Below, piece by piece: positions 59,617 through 64,000 of a stretch of DNA of 64,000 nt. Made by a program: the position numbers and the translations under genes. The stretch comes from Pseudolysobacter sp964466115 (lineage in GTDB: Bacteria > Pseudomonadota > Gammaproteobacteria > Xanthomonadales > Rhodanobacteraceae). A model generated the notes under the pieces. That model saw nothing but the letters and a program-made list of their open reading frames with translations, did no database searches and was not told the origin of the DNA. How positions within the stretch are numbered: position 1 is the first letter of the stretch; each line of letters starts with the position of its first letter. The DNA lies in contig CAYXMH010000009.1 of the NCBI GenBank assembly GCA_964466115.1, forward strand, positions 1 through 64,000. Direction: 5' to 3'.

Positions 59617-60237
59617 ATGTTGCAATACGCAATATCGGGCACCAGACCACTTAACGACATCGTAAATTTGGCTTACCCTTCCCGTATGGGGGAAGAAACA
59701 ACGGACGAAAATTTGATGTTTGCCTATGCGCAAGGCGATATTCGTGCTTTCGAGACGCTGTATCAGCGCCATCGCGGCATCTTGTATCGCTTTATCTTTC
59801 GCAGCACCAAGGATCGCGCTTGCACCGATGAATTGTTTCAGGAAACTTGGAGTCGGCTGATTGCGGCGCGCGAGCGTTATCAAGTGCAGGCGAAATTTAC
59901 GACGTATCTGCTGCAAATTGCGCATAATTTGATTATCGACAGTTTTCGTCGCCAACGCCCGCAAGCCGGTGGTGAGGAAACTGAAACCATTCTGCGCGAA
60001 TTGGAGGCACCCGAAATCGAACAACCCGAGCACGCACTGAGTGAATTCGAGCAACGTCGCCGCTTACAATTGGTTTTGGAAGAGCTGCCCGATGTGCAGC
60101 GCGAGGCGTTTGTATTGCGAATGGAAAGTGGTTTGGGACTTGAGGAGATCGCGAAGATCACCGGAACAGGACAGGAAACCGTGAAGTCACGGCTGCGTTA
60201 TGCGTTCGCTAAAATTCGTGAAAGGTTCGCCGAATGA
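59617..60237 (+). CDS. ECF-type RNA polymerase sigma factor
   Basis: A 206-residue extracytoplasmic-function sigma factor. Region 2 is FETLYQRHRGILYRFIFRSTKDRACTDELFQETWSRL and region 4 is LEELPDVQREAFVLRMESGLGLEEIAKITGTGQETVKSRLRYAFAKIRERF. The start at 59617 has GGAG 6 bases upstream; a start at 59686 (MGEETTDENLM) is also possible and lacks such a site. It overlaps the next gene, its probable anti-sigma factor, by 4 bases (ATGA). It presumably directs transcription of an envelope-linked regulon. Confidence 0.94.
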   Translation: MLQYAISGTRPLNDIVNLAYPSRMGEETTDENLMFAYAQGDIRAFETLYQRHRGILYRFIFRSTKDRACTDELFQETWSRLIAARERYQVQAKFTTYLLQIAHNLIIDSFRRQRPQAGGEETETILRELEAPEIEQPEHALSEFEQRRRLQLVLEELPDVQREAFVLRMESGLGLEEIAKITGTGQETVKSRLRYAFAKIRERFAE

Positions 60238-61313
60238 ACGCACAAGAAAAATACGAGCGCGAATTGGCCGCGTTTCTTGCGGGCGAAGGCACCGAGCTTG
60301 ATGCGCTGTATCGCAAACTGACGAAGCCGGAACCGGATAACAAACTCGATTCTGCGGTATTGGCGTTGGCGCAACGCGCATTAGGCGCCCATGGCGTCGC
60401 TACGGCCGCCCCTGCTACGTCGACGACCCATGAGGGTTTCTCGCGCAACCGCCGCCGCTCTGTACCGTCACGCTGGGTAATTGGGCTCGGCTCTGCCGCG
60501 GGATTGGTATTGGCGGCAGGCTTGGCTTGGCGCGTTGGCACCCATCCTTCAAATCGACTCGGTGAAAACGCGTTTCCCACCGCACCACCACCGGCTGTCG
60601 TCGAGAAAGCCGATTCGAAAACGAATGTCGTTGAAGTAAATCCCATCAACGCCAATGAGGATAATCCTACAGGCGCGAAAACGCCCTCCAATTCCGCTCC
60701 GGCAGCAACAACGAATCCGCCTGGCTCCGAGGAAAAAAGACTCACTCCTCCAGCAGCGGTGCCGCTGAAATCTCCTACCACGCAAGCAGAGGCAAGACCT
60801 CGTGATACCGCTGGTTTAACCGGCACAGCTTCATCCAGTGGCGCAGCAAAACCAGCACCTCCACCTGCCCCTCCTGCGCCTATAAAACAAGAGAAGACCG
60901 CAGGTCCGCCGCACGAACCGCAGGCATTCCCTGAGGTAACACAACGTGCAAAAGCATCTGCTCCATCCAGCCATGCGCCAGCCAATGATGCGGCCAATGC
61001 AAGCGCAACCGGGGAAGGTCGGCAACGTGACGAATTAGACAAATCGGTAAACGCTTATTCCACCGCTTCGCCAAAAGCGTCCCCACCCGCAGAAAGTGCA
61101 GTAACAATTGAAGCCGCGCCCCCGGCCGCGGCATCACTCGAACAAACGGATGCCGAAAAATCTAACGCATTGGAACCCACTCGGTGGATAGCGCAAATAC
61201 GCAAATTATTGCGCGACCATCATCGCGACGAAGCTGTGATGAATCTGAAACACTTTCGTGAGCATTACCCCGATTATCCGTTGCCCGCGGATCTGCGTGA
61301 TTTGGTGAAATGA
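60234..61313 (+). CDS. Probable anti-sigma factor, single-pass membrane protein
   Basis: A 359-residue protein with an N-terminal cytoplasmic domain (about 1-75), one transmembrane helix (about 82-100, WVIGLGSAAGLVLAAGLAW), a long low-complexity Ala/Pro/Thr/Lys-rich linker (about 110-305) and a short conserved C-terminal domain (RWIAQIRKLLRDHHRDEAVMNLKHFREHYPDYPLPADLRDL). This layout and the ATGA overlap with the sigma gene mark it as its regulator. The C-terminal domain is probably periplasmic and may sense a signal. No classical zinc-binding ZAS motif (HxxxCxxC) is present. Confidence 0.82.
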   Translation: MNAQEKYERELAAFLAGEGTELDALYRKLTKPEPDNKLDSAVLALAQRALGAHGVATAAPATSTTHEGFSRNRRRSVPSRWVIGLGSAAGLVLAAGLAWRVGTHPSNRLGENAFPTAPPPAVVEKADSKTNVVEVNPINANEDNPTGAKTPSNSAPAATTNPPGSEEKRLTPPAAVPLKSPTTQAEARPRDTAGLTGTASSSGAAKPAPPPAPPAPIKQEKTAGPPHEPQAFPEVTQRAKASAPSSHAPANDAANASATGEGRQRDELDKSVNAYSTASPKASPPAESAVTIEAAPPAAASLEQTDAEKSNALEPTRWIAQIRKLLRDHHRDEAVMNLKHFREHYPDYPLPADLRDLVK

Positions 61314-61906
61314 CCGATCCATGTTTCACGTTGGCCGCCCCAACACACTGGGCACAGGAAATTAAGAAAAGCCGATTTTTCGTCCAAGCCGCACCCGCAG
61401 CCATGCCGGGCGAGGCATTGGTTTTTATTGACCGCTTGAGGGATAGCAATGCCTCGCACAACTGCTGGGCTTATCGCATCGGTCAGCAATACCGTTTTTT
61501 TGACGACAACGAACCGGTCGGCACCGCTGGAAAACCGATTCTGCAGGCGATACTGGGCCAAAAACTGGATCAGGTGGTTGTGGTGGTTACACGCTATTTT
61601 GGTGGTATTAAGCTTGGTGCAGGAGGATTGATGCGTGCGTATGGAGGCTCAGCGGCGGAATGCCTGCGCGCGGCAAAAAAAGTGCCCATACTGAATAAAG
61701 TAGACATACTGATTATTTGTGATTTTCACAGCCACGCGTTATTGCAAGCTCGCCTGCGCGAGTTAAACATCGATCCGCTTGAGCAAGAGTTCACGGCCGA
61801 TAGCGTAGAATTGCGAGCAGCAATCGCCACCGATCTGCTGGAGGATGTGCGCCAACTGGTGCGCGATATCACTCGCGGTCGCGGTACACTTACCCTATGT
61901 GAATAG
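61310..61906 (+). CDS. YigZ/IMPACT-family protein
   Basis: A 198-residue member of the YigZ/Impact family. The N-terminal Impact domain contains KKSRFFVQAAPA, SHNCWAYRIG, DDNEPVGTAGKPIL and VVTRYFGGIKLGAGGLMRAYG; a ferredoxin-like C-terminal domain follows (DILIICDFHSHALLQARL). It is cytoplasmic and its function is uncertain, with a proposed role in nucleic-acid or translation control. It overlaps the anti-sigma gene by 4 bases, so it is co-transcribed with the sigma factor. Confidence 0.92.
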   Translation: MTDPCFTLAAPTHWAQEIKKSRFFVQAAPAAMPGEALVFIDRLRDSNASHNCWAYRIGQQYRFFDDNEPVGTAGKPILQAILGQKLDQVVVVVTRYFGGIKLGAGGLMRAYGGSAAECLRAAKKVPILNKVDILIICDFHSHALLQARLRELNIDPLEQEFTADSVELRAAIATDLLEDVRQLVRDITRGRGTLTLCE

Positions 61907-61921
61907 CATTCATCGATAAAC

Positions 61922-61952
61922 CCCTCCGCCATTCATCAAATGCTGCGGAGGG
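61922..61952 (+). terminator. Hairpin after the YigZ-family gene
   Basis: CCCTCCGC (61922-61929) and GCGGAGGG (61945-61952) form a perfect 8-bp stem with a 15-base loop. The stem lacks a following T-run, so this is a weak candidate terminator, or a leader structure of the next gene. Confidence 0.4.
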
Positions 61953-61979
61953 CGTTCATCCTAGCCGAGCGATAAAAAC

Positions 61980-63794
61980 TTGACCCAACCAGATACGGTT
62001 TTACCCGAAACGACGAACGCCAATCTAGGCCATGCCCCTACCGCTGCCAATGCGGTGCGCCGCATCGGCACACTGCGTTTGCTGCTTCCGCTGCTTAAGC
62101 CGTACCGTCGCTTGGCTGTAGGCTGGCTTGTATTCCTTGCGCTTTCATCGTCCGCGGCACTTAGCTTGCCGGTAGCAGTGCGTTATGTCATCGACAACGG
62201 TTTTTCCCACGCCAACCCAGCCACGTTGAATCGCTATTTCTTCGCGCTATTTGGTGTTGCGTCGGTACTTGCGATAAGCACGGCGCTGCGGTTTTATTTT
62301 GTGACCGTGCTCGGTGAGCGCACCGTCGCCGATTTGCGGCGCAAATTGTATGAGCACTTATTAACTTTGGATATGAGCTTCTACGAAAGCACCCGCGTTG
62401 GCGAGCTGATGTCGCGCTTGGGGGCGGACACAGAACTTGTCCAAACCGTGGTTGGATCGAGCGCTTCGATTGCATTGCGCAGCGTTGTGATGACGATCGG
62501 CGGCGCTACTGCGTTGGTCATCACCAGCCCGCGTTTGGCGGGCATGGCGGCATTGGTCATACCGCTGGTGATCTTGCCGATTATCCTGTTCGGCCGGCGC
62601 GTTCGGGGCCTGTCGCGGCAAAGTCAGGATCGCATTGCCGATGCTTCCGCCATCGCCAATGAAACGCTAAACGCCATGCCAGCCGTGCAAGCGTTCGCTC
62701 GCCAAGCGGTGGAAACGAAACGTTATTCCAATGCCATAGATCAGGCGCTGGCAACCGCAAAAAAACGCATCGGTACGCGAGCACTGCTCACCGCTTTGGT
62801 GATCTTGCTGATTTTCGGGGCGATTACCTTGGTGCTTTGGCTTGGCGCCAAGGCGACACTGAGCGGTACGATGCAGGCGGGGTTGCTCAGTCAGTTCGTG
62901 CTATTTGCCGTGATTTCGGCAAGCTCGGTCGGCGCCCTGACGGAAGTGTGGGGCGAGGTGTTGCGCGCGGCCAGTGCAATGGAGCGGATCAGCGAACTGT
63001 TGCGCACGCAACCGGGTATTCGCTCACCGGTAAAAACGGAAGCCTTCACTTTACCAATGCGCGGAGAGATCCATTTTGAGCATGTCGATTTTTCCTACCC
63101 AACCCGACCCGAGCACCTAGCGCTGCACGATTTCAATCTCACGGTTAAACCGGGCGAGACGGTGGCGTTGGTCGGCCCATCCGGTGCCGGCAAAAGTACG
63201 GTGTTCCACTTGTTATTGCGTTTTTACGATCCGAAAGCCGGCGCGATTCGCATTGATGGCATTGATCTGCGCAGCCTTGATCTTAATCTCCTGCGGCAAA
63301 AAATCGCCCTAGTGCCACAAGATACGGTTATTTTCGGCGCAAGCGCTTTAGACAATATTCGTTTCGGCCGCGTCGATGCGCAGGCGACGGAAGTAATCGC
63401 CGCCGCACGTGCTGCCGAAGCGCATGAATTTTTAAACGCGCAGCCGGCCGGCTATGAAACTTACCTTGGTGAGCGCGGTATGCGCTTGTCTGGCGGGCAG
63501 CAGCAACGCGTGGCGATCGCTCGCGCGATATTAAAAGAGTCCCCTATTTTGCTGCTCGATGAAGCTACCAGCAGCCTGGATGCGCAATCGGAAGCGGCGA
63601 TTCAAAACGCCTTGGAGCGCCTGATGCAGGGACGCACCACTCTCGTCATAGCGCATCGTTTGGCCACCGTATTGAAGGCAGATCGCATCGTCGTGCTCGA
63701 CCAGGGGCATATAGTTGCCAGTGGCACCCATGCGCAACTGCTGGCGCAAAACGGCCTTTATGCGGAATTGGCGCGTTTGCAATTTGCGCTTTAG
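61980..63794 (+). CDS. ABC-type lipid/multidrug exporter (MsbA-like, fused permease-ATPase)
   Basis: A 604-residue half-transporter with six transmembrane helices (about 40-330) fused to a nucleotide-binding domain. Walker A is GPSGAGKST (around residue 397), the signature LSGGQQQRVAIAR, and Walker B ILLLDEATSSLD. It resembles MsbA/LmrA-type exporters and would act as a homodimer in the inner membrane. The start is TTG at 61980, the only start codon that gives the full N-terminal cytoplasmic tail; a GTG further in (about residue 26) is the alternative. It may belong to the same transcript as the YigZ gene. Substrate is unknown. Confidence 0.93.
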   Translation: MTQPDTVLPETTNANLGHAPTAANAVRRIGTLRLLLPLLKPYRRLAVGWLVFLALSSSAALSLPVAVRYVIDNGFSHANPATLNRYFFALFGVASVLAISTALRFYFVTVLGERTVADLRRKLYEHLLTLDMSFYESTRVGELMSRLGADTELVQTVVGSSASIALRSVVMTIGGATALVITSPRLAGMAALVIPLVILPIILFGRRVRGLSRQSQDRIADASAIANETLNAMPAVQAFARQAVETKRYSNAIDQALATAKKRIGTRALLTALVILLIFGAITLVLWLGAKATLSGTMQAGLLSQFVLFAVISASSVGALTEVWGEVLRAASAMERISELLRTQPGIRSPVKTEAFTLPMRGEIHFEHVDFSYPTRPEHLALHDFNLTVKPGETVALVGPSGAGKSTVFHLLLRFYDPKAGAIRIDGIDLRSLDLNLLRQKIALVPQDTVIFGASALDNIRFGRVDAQATEVIAAARAAEAHEFLNAQPAGYETYLGERGMRLSGGQQQRVAIARAILKESPILLLDEATSSLDAQSEAAIQNALERLMQGRTTLVIAHRLATVLKADRIVVLDQGHIVASGTHAQLLAQNGLYAELARLQFAL

Positions 63795-63846
63795 TCGCAA
63801 TGATTTTTGAATTCTGAACGTAACCTAACTTACGCTAGCAAAGCCA

Positions 63847-63877
63847 TTGACTTTTCAAAGCACATCGATCGTATAAC
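63847..63877 (+). promoter_or_regulatory. Candidate promoter for the last gene
   Basis: TTGACT (63847-63852) and TATAAC (63872-63877) are separated by 19 bases, 75 bases before the start codon at 63953. The spacing is slightly long. Confidence 0.4.
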
Positions 63878-63952
63878 GCTTAAGAAAGCGCTAAACTTAT
63901 GACCGGTGGACAGGTTTACTCCCGTGTCTTTAAAACGCAGCGGAGGCATTTT

Positions 63953-64000
63953 ATGCGTAATCTAATGTTTGCTTTCATCACCGCTTTGACGCTAACGGCT
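63953..64000 (+). CDS. Exported protein, partial (start only)
   Basis: The window ends 16 codons into this gene. CGGAGG lies 8 bases upstream of the ATG. The visible start MRNLMFAFITALTLTA is the beginning of a Sec signal peptide. Nothing more can be said without the following sequence. Confidence 0.65.
   Translation, partial: MRNLMFAFITALTLTA

Noticed and set aside
60209..61042. A 277-codon open frame antisense to the anti-sigma gene
   Set aside because: It mirrors the low-complexity Ala/Pro/Thr-rich linker on the other strand, which is free of stop codons by composition. The sense frame has the overlap with the sigma factor and a membrane helix.

Overview
This window is chromosomal DNA from a gammaproteobacterium, most likely of the Xanthomonadales (Lysobacterales) lineage. 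Three things suggest this. The 41-residue, two-cysteine ribosomal protein L36 is close to the form I recall from Xanthomonadaceae. The agmatine deiminase / N-carbamoylputrescine amidase pair has its usual company. There are long secreted S8 peptidases with a C-terminal repeat I associate with that group. No database could be searched, so the placement is inference. Nothing looks like a prophage, plasmid or CRISPR array; the accessory material is small palindromic repeat elements, a toxin-antitoxin pair and one composition-shifted gene.

Layout. 1-7.3 kb: tRNA-Gly, iscA, asnS, an SDR plus an aldehyde dehydrogenase of the aminomuconate-semialdehyde type, an omega-amidase/aminotransferase pair, and rpmJ. 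7.4-13.5 kb: putrescine synthesis from agmatine (aguA, aguB), a TraB-like membrane protein and a DUF349 protein. 13.6-21.1 kb: a three-gene RND efflux operon with two different permeases and a lipoprotein adaptor, under a likely palindromic operator. 21.5-27 kb: a secreted subtilisin, two small c-type cytochromes, nfuA, a pterin carbinolamine dehydratase and a CPBP-type membrane protein with an altered active site. 27-32 kb: rluC divergent from rne, with a long structured rne leader, then a NarL/GacA-type response regulator. 32.2-36.5 kb: a kynurenine-pathway operon (ACMSD, a small exported protein, kynU, kmo). 36.7-40.9 kb: a very large secreted subtilisin.

41-51.4 kb: the cytochrome c maturation genes ccmABCDEFGHI. 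ccmA is cut off from ccmB by about 3.1 kb holding an antisense delta-60 repeat protein, a brnTA module and repeat elements; the ccmA start codon itself lies in a palindromic repeat. 51.4-56.7 kb: a REC/degenerate GGDEF-EAL protein, xseA and a second aldehyde dehydrogenase. 56.9-59.3 kb: a two-gene operon of unrecognised exported proteins, the second carrying an apparent frameshift at a 7-base homopolymer. 59.6-64 kb: an ECF sigma factor with its probable anti-sigma factor, a YigZ-family protein, an MsbA-like ABC exporter and the start of another exported protein.

Functionally, the window links tryptophan catabolism through kynurenine, 3-hydroxyanthranilate and 2-aminomuconate, polyamine synthesis, Fe-S and cytochrome c biogenesis (with two cytochromes as possible clients), RNA processing, efflux, and a secreted-protein programme. 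The most unusual places are the interrupted ccm cluster with its repeat-encoded ccmA N-terminus, the frameshifted secreted gene, the SDR lacking the catalytic Tyr and Lys, and a motif shared upstream of secreted-protein genes.
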